A stretch of 25,217 nucleotides of DNA from a virus: the IMG/VR virus record IMGVR_UViG_3300049812_000410, positions 1 through 25,217 of that record. One strand, 5' to 3'. Made by a program: the position numbers and the translations under genes. Positions 1 to 5,296 of the stretch are shown piece after piece (the first letter of the stretch is position 1; every line of letters starts with the position of its first letter). The notes beneath the pieces were generated by a model. The model did not search any database, was not told where the DNA came from, and saw nothing but the letters and a program-made list of their open reading frames with translations.

Positions 1-143
1 AATAGTATTGAAGCATTGAGAACACAATCAGAATTCAAGGTTCTCCACCTTCAGCAGAGACTAGACAGAGAAATCTGGAGAGTTGGGAAAAGGCAAAGCC
101 AAGCACCCAAAGAAAAAGGGTCTCAAGGAAAAAAAGATTTTTG
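1..143. other. Non-coding left edge, no gene recognised
   Basis: I see no supported gene here. An open frame reaches back from the 211 gene to a TTG at 16, but it has no ribosome binding site, and the real start at 211 has a good one. The stretch is purine-rich and can form weak local stems: TCTCCA 42-47 with TGGAGA 76-81, and TTGGG 83-87 with CCCAA 106-110 enclosing GGC-AAA-GCC (92-100). It could be the 5' untranslated part of an early transcript or the tail of something cut by the window edge. I could not place a convincing promoter. Confidence 0.4.
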
Positions 144-210
144 CAAACTGCTCATCTTATGGTGGGCAGATTGGAACAATCAGTTCCTACTAAAAACTAA
201 GGAGAAAAAA
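144..210 (+). repeat. Double-hairpin leader cassette, copy A
   Basis: Hairpin 1 is CTGCTCATC (148-156), loop TTAT, GGTGGGCAG (161-169): nine pairs, two of them G-U. Below it an A147/A170 mismatch is followed by CAA/TTG (144-146 with 171-173). Hairpin 2 is GATTG-GAA-CAATC (169-181). A competing stem GGAAC/GTTCC (173-177 with 183-187) is also possible. The element ends in ACTAAAAACTAAGGAG and a purine run up to the start codon at 211. The architecture matches copies B, C and D although the stem sequences differ, so I treat it as the most diverged of the four. Confidence 0.7.
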
Positions 211-393
211 ATGAACAAAGTACAAATTAGAGAAGAACTTAAAGCAATCACAAGCAGTGATGAATCAGTTGTAAGAGACATTGCTTTTGCTTTAAATTTA
301 ATTGCAACCAATCACACATTGGTTAAAGCTGTTGAAGAAAATGTAATCAATGTTGCTTTGATTGCTTATGAACTTGAGAGAAAACTAAGTTAG
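211..393 (+). CDS. Small hypothetical early protein (60 aa)
   Basis: I do not recognise this protein. It is a 60-residue, mostly helical, soluble-looking polypeptide with no cysteines, no membrane segment and no obvious motif. The sequence (MNKVQIREELKAIT... to ...LIAYELERKLS) reads like a short helical bundle. The ATG at 211 is chosen because AAGGAG sits at the usual spacing upstream and is shared with the downstream cassettes. An in-frame extension to a TTG at 16 lacks a ribosome binding site and runs through the structured leader. It is the first of four successive small genes that each follow a double-hairpin leader, which suggests an early accessory or host-takeover protein. That role is inferred from context only. 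Confidence 0.75.
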   Translation: MNKVQIREELKAITSSDESVVRDIAFALNLIATNHTLVKAVEENVINVALIAYELERKLS

Positions 394-475
394 TAATTAT
401 CTAACTGCTCTCTACTGGAGAGCAGATAGATACTTATACAAGTATCAATACAAAAAACAAAAAGGAGAAAACAAA
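394..475 (+). repeat. Double-hairpin leader cassette, copy B
   Basis: The cassette begins right after the stop codon of the upstream gene with TAATTATCTA. The outer stem TATCTA (398-403) pairs with TAGATA (427-432). An A404/A426 mismatch follows, then CTGCTCTC (405-412) pairs with GAGAGCAG (418-425) around a short loop. Hairpin 2, GATACTT-ATAC-AAGTATC (429-446), reuses the 3' side of the outer stem, so the two cannot fully form together. It ends in an A-rich spacer with AAAGGAG before the ATG at 476. Copy C is nearly identical through hairpin 1. Confidence 0.85.
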
Positions 476-880
476 ATGAAGAAAACAAAATATTATGCAT
501 ACATACCAAAAAAGCAATTAGTGAAAAGCTACAACGCATGGCAATGGAAAACTGATGCAACAGTCAGAAAACCAATCTATGTTGATGACAGTGGAGTTCC
601 ACATTTCAAATATGATGGAGACTTCCACCCAATCAAGCCAAATCACTTTGGACATAAGTATATAGACCTAAATGATAATCCAGTTTATTATGATGGATTT
701 AATGGTTTGGGTCTAATGCATTTTCCAAAACTTGATGGTGCAAAGTACAAAATCACATTGACTCTAGTTGATGCTGATGATGATGATGCTGATATACATG
801 TTGATGACAAACAACCTTCAAAGGATAGATTTGATGATAGTGTCATTCACACATATTCAGCTTACAATTACAACAAATAA
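476..880 (+). CDS. Hypothetical early protein with acidic stretch (134 aa)
   Basis: I do not recognise a family. The 134-residue product starts with a basic segment (MKKTKYYAYIPKKQ), is rich in aromatic residues (many Tyr, Phe and Trp) and has an acidic run near residues 99-112 (DADDDDADIHVDD). The composition suggests a small beta-rich soluble protein; the Asp cluster might bind metal or mimic nucleic acid, which is speculation. There is no signal peptide and no transmembrane helix. The ATG at 476 has AAAGGAG upstream inside leader copy B and is well supported. The gene lies between leader copies B and C and is not overlapped by its neighbours, unlike most genes in the window, so it looks like a self-contained early cassette. 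Confidence 0.8.
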   Translation: MKKTKYYAYIPKKQLVKSYNAWQWKTDATVRKPIYVDDSGVPHFKYDGDFHPIKPNHFGHKYIDLNDNPVYYDGFNGLGLMHFPKLDGAKYKITLTLVDADDDDADIHVDDKQPSKDRFDDSVIHTYSAYNYNK

Positions 881-952
881 GTAATTATCTAACTGCTCTC
901 TACTGGAGAGCAGATAGATACTTATGTATCACTAAAAACTAAAGGAGAAAAA
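881..952 (+). repeat. Double-hairpin leader cassette, copy C
   Basis: The copy begins GTAATTATCTA immediately after the TAA of the upstream gene. The outer stem is TATCTA (886-891) with TAGATA (915-920), separated by an A892/A914 mismatch from CTGCTCTC (893-900) with GAGAGCAG (906-913). Hairpin 2 is GATAC-TTAT-GTATC (917-930), again overlapping the outer stem. The tail CACTAAAAACTAAAGGAGAA is shared with copy D. It supplies the ribosome binding site of the ATG at 953. Confidence 0.85.
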
Positions 953-1120
953 ATGAAAAAAGAAATAGACATAGAGTTGATTGTATTGTCTTTGAAATAC
1001 ATTCAAAGAAACATTGATATGTCATTGTGGAAGGAAATCAACCCAGCTAACCAAATCAATTATGAAAAATGGGAAATATCAAGAGATATAAAAACATTAA
1101 TCAATAACTTAGATAAGTAA
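953..1120 (+). CDS. Small hypothetical early protein (55 aa)
   Basis: A 55-residue open frame, MKKEIDIELIVLSLKY... to ...KTLINNLDK, starting at an ATG with AAAGGAG seven bases upstream inside leader copy C. It is charged and probably helical, with one Trp-containing central segment and no cysteines or membrane segment. I do not recognise it. Its stop codon TAA (1118-1120) is part of the conserved GTAATTATC that opens the next leader copy, so gene end and cassette start are fused. The shared leader is the main reason to believe this short gene is real. Confidence 0.75.
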   Translation: MKKEIDIELIVLSLKYIQRNIDMSLWKEINPANQINYEKWEISRDIKTLINNLDK

Positions 1121-1190
1121 TTATCTAACTGCCCATCTACTCGGTGGGTAGATAGATACTTATGTATCACTAAAAACTAAAGGAGAAACT
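1121..1190 (+). repeat. Double-hairpin leader cassette, copy D
   Basis: This copy keeps the fold of B and C with a changed upper stem. TATCTA (1122-1127) pairs with TAGATA (1153-1158), A1128/A1152 is the conserved mismatch, and CTGCCCATC (1129-1137) pairs with GGTGGGTAG (1143-1151) in nine pairs including two G-U. Relative to B and C both sides of the stem change together, which is compensatory evidence for a conserved RNA structure. Hairpin 2 GATAC-TTAT-GTATC (1155-1168) and the tail with AAAGGAG match copy C exactly. Confidence 0.85.
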
Positions 1191-1403
1191 ATGGAAGAAA
1201 TAAAAGAAATGATTTCAAAAGAAATCGTTGATAGATATGCAGATGCACCATCAATGCCAGAGAGCGATGAGATATGGTCAGATGCAGAATACTGTAAGCA
1301 GATAATCGATTGCTTGATTGACACAAAAGTCAAGAACAAACATTTCGACCTTGCACAAACAGTAAAGTATCTAAAGATTGACATTGTGGAGAGCTATGTC
1401 TGA
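1191..1403 (+). CDS. Small acidic hypothetical protein (70 aa)
   Basis: A 70-residue acidic protein (MEEIKEMISKEIVDRYADAP... to ...YLKIDIVESYV) with two cysteines (CKQIIDC) seven positions apart and predicted mainly helical. I do not recognise a family. The ATG at 1191 follows AAAGGAG of leader copy D and is secure. Its last codons overlap the next gene by eight bases, and that gene's GGAG lies inside this coding region. This marks the switch from leader-separated genes to a translationally coupled chain. Confidence 0.8.
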   Translation: MEEIKEMISKEIVDRYADAPSMPESDEIWSDAEYCKQIIDCLIDTKVKNKHFDLAQTVKYLKIDIVESYV

Positions 1404-1605
1404 TAGATACACATTTAAAGAGAACTTCACAGTGGAGTTCACAATCGAAGCAGACTCTTATGACAAAGCATACAAAGCATATAGCCAGATGTTTGATAAG
1501 AACATTCAGCTTGGGTATGACAAGTGGAGAGATGTTGAGAACAAGAATATCCTTGTCGGTCAGTTTGAAGTTCAAACTGAATCAATACATGGAGAAGAAG
1601 AATGA
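1396..1605 (+). CDS. Small hypothetical protein (69 aa)
   Basis: The product MSDRYTFKENFTVEFTIEAD... is 69 residues. Its alternating pattern of charged and hydrophobic residues suggests two beta strands and a helix, and the phrase EADSYDKAYKAYSQMF resembles the helix of small phage proteins in which a strand is followed by 'A..A...A...'. That resemblance is loose and gives no function. I choose the ATG at 1396, with GGAG at 1388-1391, over an upstream GTG/TTG-type start. It overlaps the previous gene by eight bases and is coupled to the next gene by ATGA. Confidence 0.75.
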   Translation: MSDRYTFKENFTVEFTIEADSYDKAYKAYSQMFDKNIQLGYDKWRDVENKNILVGQFEVQTESIHGEEE

Positions 1606-1730
1606 GTAAGAGAGTTCTAATAGAATGCTCACAATGTGGTCTAACAAGCGACATTATAGATATGACACATTCTAAGATGACTCTTTGCTATTCATGTCTA
1701 GCTGACTTTGCTAATGGAGCTGAGATATGA
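1602..1730 (+). CDS. 42-residue four-cysteine zinc-ribbon-like microprotein
   Basis: The 42-residue product carries two CxxC pairs, CSQC near residue 9 and CYSC near residue 30. That spacing is typical of a small treble-clef or zinc-ribbon knuckle, so it probably binds one zinc ion and nucleic acid or a protein partner. The start ATG overlaps the previous stop (ATGA) and AGAAGAAG lies just upstream. It ends in another ATGA junction. Presence of four correctly spaced cysteines in so short a frame is the main argument that it is real. The specific target is unknown. Confidence 0.7.
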   Translation: MSKRVLIECSQCGLTSDIIDMTHSKMTLCYSCLADFANGAEI

Positions 1731-1819
1731 ACAGAGCATTGAGAAGAAAACTCAAAAGCAAGAAGCGTGGTCGAGTTATCTTCAATGGTAAAAGATTGAA
1801 GTATAGGACAAAAGAATGA
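1727..1819 (+). CDS. 30-residue highly basic microprotein
   Basis: A 30-residue frame, MNRALRRKLKSKKRGRVIFN and ten more residues, coupled to its neighbours by ATGA at both ends. About half its residues are Lys or Arg, which suggests an RNA- or DNA-binding peptide or a partner of an acidic host protein. There is no classical ribosome binding site beyond GGAGCTGAG upstream; coupling to the previous stop is the likely initiation route. It is too short for family assignment. It could be a chance frame, but the unbroken row of coupled frames around it argues for translation. Confidence 0.55.
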   Translation: MNRALRRKLKSKKRGRVIFNGKRLKYRTKE

Positions 1820-1917
1820 ATAGAGAAGATGAAATCAAAGTAGAGAAACTACAAAGAAAAATTTTATCTTTGAACAAAGAGAAGATGGAAAAACTTAGAT
1901 TACAAGAAGAAGAGTAA
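1816..1917 (+). CDS. 33-residue charged helical microprotein
   Basis: A 33-residue frame (MNREDEIKVEKLQRKILSLN...) that would form one amphipathic helix, possibly a short coiled coil with Ile/Leu at heptad positions. Its start overlaps the previous stop (ATGA). The stop TAA is part of GTAATTAGCTA, which matches the opening of the leader cassettes and begins the fifth leader. I do not recognise it. Coding status rests on coupling and composition only. Confidence 0.5.
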   Translation: MNREDEIKVEKLQRKILSLNKEKMEKLRLQEEE

Positions 1918-2051
1918 TTAGCTAGAGTCAATGGGGATTGCCCTTATTATGCGTACTAATACATACATAATACTCATTGGCTCTATGGTAACTATTCTGT
2001 CGTAGCACAAAGCTACGCTAGTTATCGCACAAAAAAATACAAAGGAGAATA
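1918..2051 (+). promoter_or_regulatory. Structured leader E: three-way junction plus long hairpin
   Basis: The 134-base gap folds very well. P1 is TAGAGTCAATG (1923-1933) with CATTGGCTCTA (1975-1985), eleven pairs with one G-U. It encloses P2, GGG-ATTG-CCC (1934-1943), and P3, TATTATG (1945-1951) with CATAATA (1966-1972). Directly after, GGTAACTA (1987-1994) pairs with TAGTTATC (2019-2026), and CGTAGC-ACAAA-GCTACG (2001-2017) stacks inside. AAAGGAG and the ATG at 2052 follow. The opening TAATTA-CTA and A-rich exit match the smaller cassettes, so it looks like an expanded relative. It does not match a tRNA or any riboswitch I know. Confidence 0.7.
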
Positions 2052-2651
2052 ATGGCAGAGATTAATCTGACAGATGATGAAGGTTACAATCCAAACGAGA
2101 GTTATGATTGGGTTCAATATCCTTCAAAAATTGACACCAGATGCGATGTTTGTTGGCGTTACCTATTCAAGGGAGACATGATAAAACAGCGTAAAGTTAA
2201 TGGTGTCATTTGGAGAGCAGTCTATTGCCCAAATGCTAAGAAGGAAATAATGCACTTGAATACATCAAAAGAATATTTGATGCATCTACAAGGTGTTAAT
2301 GCTCTTCTTGGTATTGAGTTTTCAAAAGAGCGTTACAACCAAGCTGTAAAAGAATGGGAGCGTATGCGTTACAGAAAAGGGTATCAAGATGTAACTACCA
2401 AAAATATTGTTGATGGACTATCAGCTGATGCACCAAAAGACTTATTGGATTTTGCAACAGACCAACTGAAGTATCTCAACAAGAAAAAAGAATCTTTATA
2501 TACTCGATTGAGAAATCGACAAGTAAAGGTTATGTATTCAGTCGATGATGATAAATCTAAAGACTTACGAAATGAGTATGAAGATGCATTGGCAAAGATT
2601 GAGTTCATGGAAAAACTAAAAAAACAAGCAAGAAGGGAGATGGACTTATGA
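2052..2651 (+). CDS. Hypothetical protein with Cys-pair N-terminus and coiled-coil C-terminus (199 aa)
   Basis: I do not recognise a family. The 199-residue protein has an N-terminal part with CDVC near residue 31 and a further Cys near residue 59 (VYCPNAKK), plausibly a zinc-stabilised fold with one ligand supplied by His. The C-terminal half (about 135-195) is strongly charged and helical (YLNKKKESLYTRLRNRQ, then EFMEKLKKQARREM), consistent with a coiled coil for oligomerisation. The ATG at 2052 follows AAAGGAG in structured leader E, so its translation may depend on that RNA. It overlaps the next gene by four bases. Position among small early genes and before replication-type genes suggests a DNA-metabolism or regulatory accessory role, as inference only. 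Confidence 0.8.
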   Translation: MAEINLTDDEGYNPNESYDWVQYPSKIDTRCDVCWRYLFKGDMIKQRKVNGVIWRAVYCPNAKKEIMHLNTSKEYLMHLQGVNALLGIEFSKERYNQAVKEWERMRYRKGYQDVTTKNIVDGLSADAPKDLLDFATDQLKYLNKKKESLYTRLRNRQVKVMYSVDDDKSKDLRNEYEDALAKIEFMEKLKKQARREMDL

Positions 2652-3007
2652 GAGAGTTCAAACCAATACTTTGGGAAGATGGCAGTTCTTTTCCAAAGAT
2701 TAAACAAGGATTCGATAAAAATGCTATCAAGTCAAAGTATTTTACTGAATCTATTTTAAGGACACTTGTGTCTAACACTGGCAAGGTGTACATCGTTTAC
2801 GAACAAAACAAAATGGGTACACCAACAGATTACAAGAAGCAAAAAGATAGTATCACTACTGGTTTTGCAAATGTGAAAAAGAAGTTGATACAAAGAAATC
2901 TACTTTTGTCATTTCGTGTAAGAAGTGATGAATTGTACAAAGGTGGCACAGTAAGAGTGTATGCAAAAGTATTACCACTTATGAGTGCAGAGAGTGAGGA
3001 AGAATGA
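2648..3007 (+). CDS. Hypothetical protein (119 aa)
   Basis: A 119-residue, basic, mixed alpha/beta protein beginning MREFKPILWEDGSSFPKIKQ. Residues about 34-115 alternate strand and helix (YFTESILRTLVSN, KVYIVYEQNK, LLLSFRVRSD, VRVYAKVLPL), which fits a compact single-domain fold. I see no catalytic motif, no cysteines and no membrane segment. Start and stop are both in ATGA junctions, and GGGAG lies upstream of the start. It pairs with the 2052 gene as a translationally coupled unit, so the two products may act together. Confidence 0.75.
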   Translation: MREFKPILWEDGSSFPKIKQGFDKNAIKSKYFTESILRTLVSNTGKVYIVYEQNKMGTPTDYKKQKDSITTGFANVKKKLIQRNLLLSFRVRSDELYKGGTVRVYAKVLPLMSAESEEE

Positions 3008-3219
3008 TAATGGATTTTATTTATTCAATGGAATTATATGAGCTTATAGCATCATCATTGTTGTTCGGATTCAGTCTCACGCTTCTTGGAGCTTGGATTG
3101 CTCTTAGTCATGCTGAGAGAAAACTTGACAGAGCTAACCAAAAAAGATTTGCAGATGAATATGGTATTCCATATTGGGTCAGAGCAACTGATGAGCAAAT
3201 CGGTATTACTAATCGTTGA
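3004..3219 (+). CDS. Small single-pass membrane protein (71 aa)
   Basis: The 71-residue product has one clear transmembrane helix near residues 13-33 (LIASSLLFGFSLTLLGAWIALS) followed by a charged cytoplasmic-type tail (HAERKLDRANQKR). With few charges before the helix and basic residues after it, an outside N-terminus is likely. I do not recognise it. It is not next to the lysozyme gene, so a holin role is possible but not supported by position. The start is coupled to the previous stop by ATGA. It is followed by a 40-base gap with no overlap, then a new ribosome binding site. Confidence 0.75.
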   Translation: MIMDFIYSMELYELIASSLLFGFSLTLLGAWIALSHAERKLDRANQKRFADEYGIPYWVRATDEQIGITNR

Positions 3220-3259
3220 TTTGTGATACTATTATTTAATACTAAAACAAAGGAGAAAA

Positions 3260-3493
3260 ATGACAGAACAATTAGTTCTTCTGTCTGTCAAAGAAGTCGC
3301 ACAATTACTAGGAGTAGATAGAGCTACTATTGGAAGTTGGAATCACGCTGGTAGATTACCAAATCCAGAGTGGACTGTTTCTGGTGGGCGAACACCAATA
3401 TGGACAGAAGATACTATCAAGGACTGGGCAAACTCAGATGAGTTCGTTCAATCCAAGTTAGATGGTTGGGCAAAGAATAGGTTAGAACAATGA
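3260..3493 (+). CDS. MerR/excisionase-type helix-turn-helix protein (77 aa)
   Basis: A small DNA-binding protein. Residues 6-60 (LLSVKEVAQLLGVDRATIGSW... then a wing with GGRTPIWTEDTIKDWA) match the pattern of MerR/AlpA/Xis-like winged helix-turn-helix domains: an S-x-x-E-x-A-x-x-L-G-V-x-x-x-T-I helix pair, then a G-R wing and a second helix. The protein has no effector domain, so it probably acts as a small transcription factor or recombination-directionality-like factor. No integrase is visible, which makes the transcription role more likely. The ATG has AAAGGAG upstream. It overlaps the next gene by four bases. Confidence 0.8.
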   Translation: MTEQLVLLSVKEVAQLLGVDRATIGSWNHAGRLPNPEWTVSGGRTPIWTEDTIKDWANSDEFVQSKLDGWAKNRLEQ

Positions 3494-3783
3494 GCGTATT
3501 CTTTAGAGGACAACCAATACCAGACTACGCTAAGTCAAAGCACGAAAAAGTTAAATATGTTTTGACAAGGTATAGAGATGCAGAACCAATATCAAATGGA
3601 GAGTTCATTTATGATTTGAACTTTTCAAGATTTGGTTCTTCTATTCACAATCTCAGAAGAGATGGTTGGGATATTGTAACCCTTCCATCTAAGAAGAAGG
3701 GTCTATGCTTCTACTACCTAAGAAGTTTACCCAGTGAAGTAGAAAAGCAAACACAGCTTCGTTTGGTTTCAAATGAGAGCTGA
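3490..3783 (+). CDS. Winged helix-turn-helix protein, HTH_39-like (97 aa)
   Basis: The central part, residues about 25-65, reads PISNGEFIYDLNFSRFGSSI followed by HNLRRDGWDIVTLPSK. This resembles the small phage winged-helix domain in which an R-x-x-x-x-I-x-x-L-R-x-x-G-W-x-I motif precedes a beta wing (HTH_39 type). It probably binds DNA and may regulate phage transcription. It is coupled to the preceding helix-turn-helix gene by ATGA, so the two may form a regulatory pair. The family call is from pattern memory; the helix-turn-helix nature is more secure than the exact family. Confidence 0.7.
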   Translation: MSVFFRGQPIPDYAKSKHEKVKYVLTRYRDAEPISNGEFIYDLNFSRFGSSIHNLRRDGWDIVTLPSKKKGLCFYYLRSLPSEVEKQTQLRLVSNES

Positions 3784-3997
3784 AGTAAAACATTGGAGAG
3801 AATGGGCAGTGCTTACCAACGAAGAGAAGGTTGCACTGTATCCATATCTCTCTGATAAAGAAAAGAAAAAAATCTGGACAAGAGACTACTATAAAGTAAT
3901 CAGAAACAATACTTATCCAAACAAGTACAAAGATAAGTATGATGCCAGATTTGAAGAACAGAAAAAAAGAAGGGAGAAGAAATATGAGCAAGGATAG
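3773..3997 (+). CDS. Small basic hypothetical protein (74 aa)
   Basis: A 74-residue, very basic and aromatic protein (HWREWAVLTNEEKVALYPYL... to ...RFEEQKKRREKKYEQG), probably all-helical with a C-terminal charged helix. I do not recognise it. Its start overlaps the previous gene by eleven bases without a clear ribosome binding site, so initiation is probably by coupling. Its end overlaps the next gene by fourteen bases and contains that gene's GGGAG. High Lys/Arg content is compatible with nucleic-acid binding, but nothing specific can be said. Confidence 0.65.
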   Translation: MRAEVKHWREWAVLTNEEKVALYPYLSDKEKKKIWTRDYYKVIRNNTYPNKYKDKYDARFEEQKKRREKKYEQG

Positions 3998-4376
3998 AGC
4001 GATTGTTGCACAATGTGCATTCAAAGGAGCTATCGAATTATGTGTTGCTGAAAAAATACAAATGAGTGAAATCATGGATTACACCTATAAGTATGCAGAT
4101 GCAATGTGGGATAAGTATGGCTTTGAATCATCTTATGATTCTGGAAGCAGTAATTATTCTGGTGGTAAGGACAGACCAGCTTCTGATAAGCAGAAGAGCT
4201 TTGTGAGCAGTCTGTTTAACAAACTTACTATTCAGCAACAGCAACAGTACAAAGATAAAGTTGATACAAACAGTATGACTATATCTGATGCTTCTGACTT
4301 TATTCAGACATTTCAAGACTTGATTGAGAAACAAAAGAACACTCCAGTCAATCTTGATGATGCACCACCATTTTAG
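3984..4376 (+). CDS. ssDNA-metabolism protein with SSB-like acidic tip (130 aa)
   Basis: The 130-residue protein has an N-terminal helical part (about 1-45, MSKDRAIVAQCAFKGAIELC...), a Ser/Gly/Tyr-rich linker (46-62), a segment ASDKQKSFVSSLFNKL...SDASDFIQTFQDLI (65-115), and ends in LDDAPPF. The helical repeat starting 'A-S-x-K-Q' and followed by a second 'S-x-A-S-x-x-I' helix occurs in many phage replication and recombination proteins. The Asp-Asp-...-Pro-Phe end copies the tip by which bacterial SSB recruits replication and repair proteins. No OB fold is visible. I choose ATG 3984 (GGGAG upstream) over an in-frame ATG at 3939. It sits directly before a replication-initiator-like gene, which fits. 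Confidence 0.65.
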   Translation: MSKDRAIVAQCAFKGAIELCVAEKIQMSEIMDYTYKYADAMWDKYGFESSYDSGSSNYSGGKDRPASDKQKSFVSSLFNKLTIQQQQQYKDKVDTNSMTISDASDFIQTFQDLIEKQKNTPVNLDDAPPF

Positions 4377-5117
4377 ATGGATTATATAAAGTCAGATATA
4401 TATTTCAGCATTGTGCCAGAATGGGTCATTGATGCACCTATTTCGGCACAAGCTGTCAGAGTCTATGCAGTGTTGTGTCGCTATGCAGATAAAGAAGATG
4501 GTACTTGCTTCCCAAGCATACGAACACTTGCAGAGAGACTCAATGTCTCTGATTCAACTATAAAAAGAGCTTTGAAGGAACTAAAAAGTATCTCAGCTAT
4601 CAAATCAGAAAAAAGATTTGATAAGGCAACTGGAGAACAAACTTCAAATCTCTACACAGTTTATAGGAGTCAAGGTGTCATATATGACCTACCCAGTGTC
4701 AAATCTGACCCTAGCCCAAGTTCATCAGAGACCCACAAACTAGAGTCATCTAACCATAGTCATTCTTTGGAAGATAGAAAAGCTCTATGGAATGCACTAA
4801 CAGAATCTATTGGTTACACACCAAAGACCCAAACAGAGAGAGCTGGGTGGAATAAATGTGTTAAGCAATTAAGAGAAGCTGGTGCAAAAGCAGATGAAAT
4901 TCCTAGCAGGGTAGTACAATATAAAAAGCACTTTAAAGGTATGACACTTACACCTTATGCTTTAGTAAAGCATTGGTCATTACTTGACAGTTATGTCGAG
5001 CAAGAGCCAAAGAAGCATGATTGTGCAACTGATGGTTGCCACATGATTGACTTAGATGTAATTGAGAAATGCCGATTTTGTGGTTTAGAAATTTCTAAGC
5101 AAACAACCAATAGCTAA
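4377..5117 (+). CDS. Winged-helix replication initiator-like protein (246 aa)
   Basis: Residues about 10-97 form a winged helix-turn-helix of the replication-protein type: SAQAVRVYAVLCRYAD, FPSIRTLAERLNVSDSTIKR as the recognition helices, and a TSNLYTVY wing. This is the N-terminal pattern of phage replisome organisers and O-like initiators (HTH_36 style). Residues 110-133 are a Ser-rich linker. Residues 135-207 form a second helical domain with Trp-rich ends. The C-terminus has C216, C221, C232 and C235, a likely zinc knuckle. The ATG directly abuts the previous stop. No helicase or polymerase follows here, so the role as origin-binding initiator is inferred; a transcription regulator is the alternative. 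Confidence 0.7.
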   Translation: MDYIKSDIYFSIVPEWVIDAPISAQAVRVYAVLCRYADKEDGTCFPSIRTLAERLNVSDSTIKRALKELKSISAIKSEKRFDKATGEQTSNLYTVYRSQGVIYDLPSVKSDPSPSSSETHKLESSNHSHSLEDRKALWNALTESIGYTPKTQTERAGWNKCVKQLREAGAKADEIPSRVVQYKKHFKGMTLTPYALVKHWSLLDSYVEQEPKKHDCATDGCHMIDLDVIEKCRFCGLEISKQTTNS

Positions 5118-5263
5118 CAACAGGAGCAAGAGTAAGGAATAGAGTCGAAGGAGAACTTCGGACAGGTGTAGATACTCCTTTCATCTAGCGATAGATAATA
5201 GGTTACCTTGTTGAACACCTTACTCAGCTCCATTTATAAACTTCCATCGACCAGATATTCCAT
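5118..5263 (+). ncRNA. Structured intergenic RNA candidate
   Basis: This untranslated stretch can fold as a closed element. GGAGC (5123-5127) pairs with GCTCC (5227-5231) and, after a small internal loop, AGTAAGG (5131-5137) pairs with CCTTACT (5218-5224). Inside are GTCGAAG-GAGAA-CTTCGGAC (5144-5163, one bulged G) and ATCTA-GCGA-TAGAT (5183-5196), capped by a GNRA tetraloop. AGGTGT (5164-5169) can instead take ACACCT (5215-5220), which competes with the closing stem. It could be a leader switch for the 5296 gene or a free small RNA. I do not recognise a family. Confidence 0.55.
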
Positions 5264-5296
5264 TAGACTGACATCGAACAAATGTTTGAAGGTCTA
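5264..5296 (+). promoter_or_regulatory. Hairpin over the ribosome binding site of the phosphoesterase gene
   Basis: TAGAC (5264-5268) pairs with GTCTA (5292-5296) and TCGAAC (5274-5279) pairs with GTTTGA (5284-5289) around the loop AAAT. The structure contains GAAGG, the only plausible ribosome binding site, and the A of the ATG at 5296. In the folded state initiation should be blocked, so it looks like a translational operator or thermosensitive element. One G-U pair is included. Confidence 0.55.

Noticed and set aside
16-210. In-frame extension of the 211 gene to a TTG start
   Set aside because: No ribosome binding site at 16, and the extension covers the hairpin leader; the ATG at 211 has AAGGAG as in the sister cassettes.
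394-1190. Regularly spaced palindromic repeats resembling a CRISPR array
   Set aside because: Only three closely similar copies, with complete small genes of different length between them and no constant spacer size or cas genes.
1923-2027. Cloverleaf-like fold as a possible tRNA
   Set aside because: No T-arm consensus, no anticodon arm of standard size and no acceptor end; the closing stem is eleven pairs, not seven.
3216-3245. Promoter candidate TTGATT-18-TACTAA before the 3260 gene
   Set aside because: Both hexamers are poor matches in AT-rich DNA, so chance is likely.
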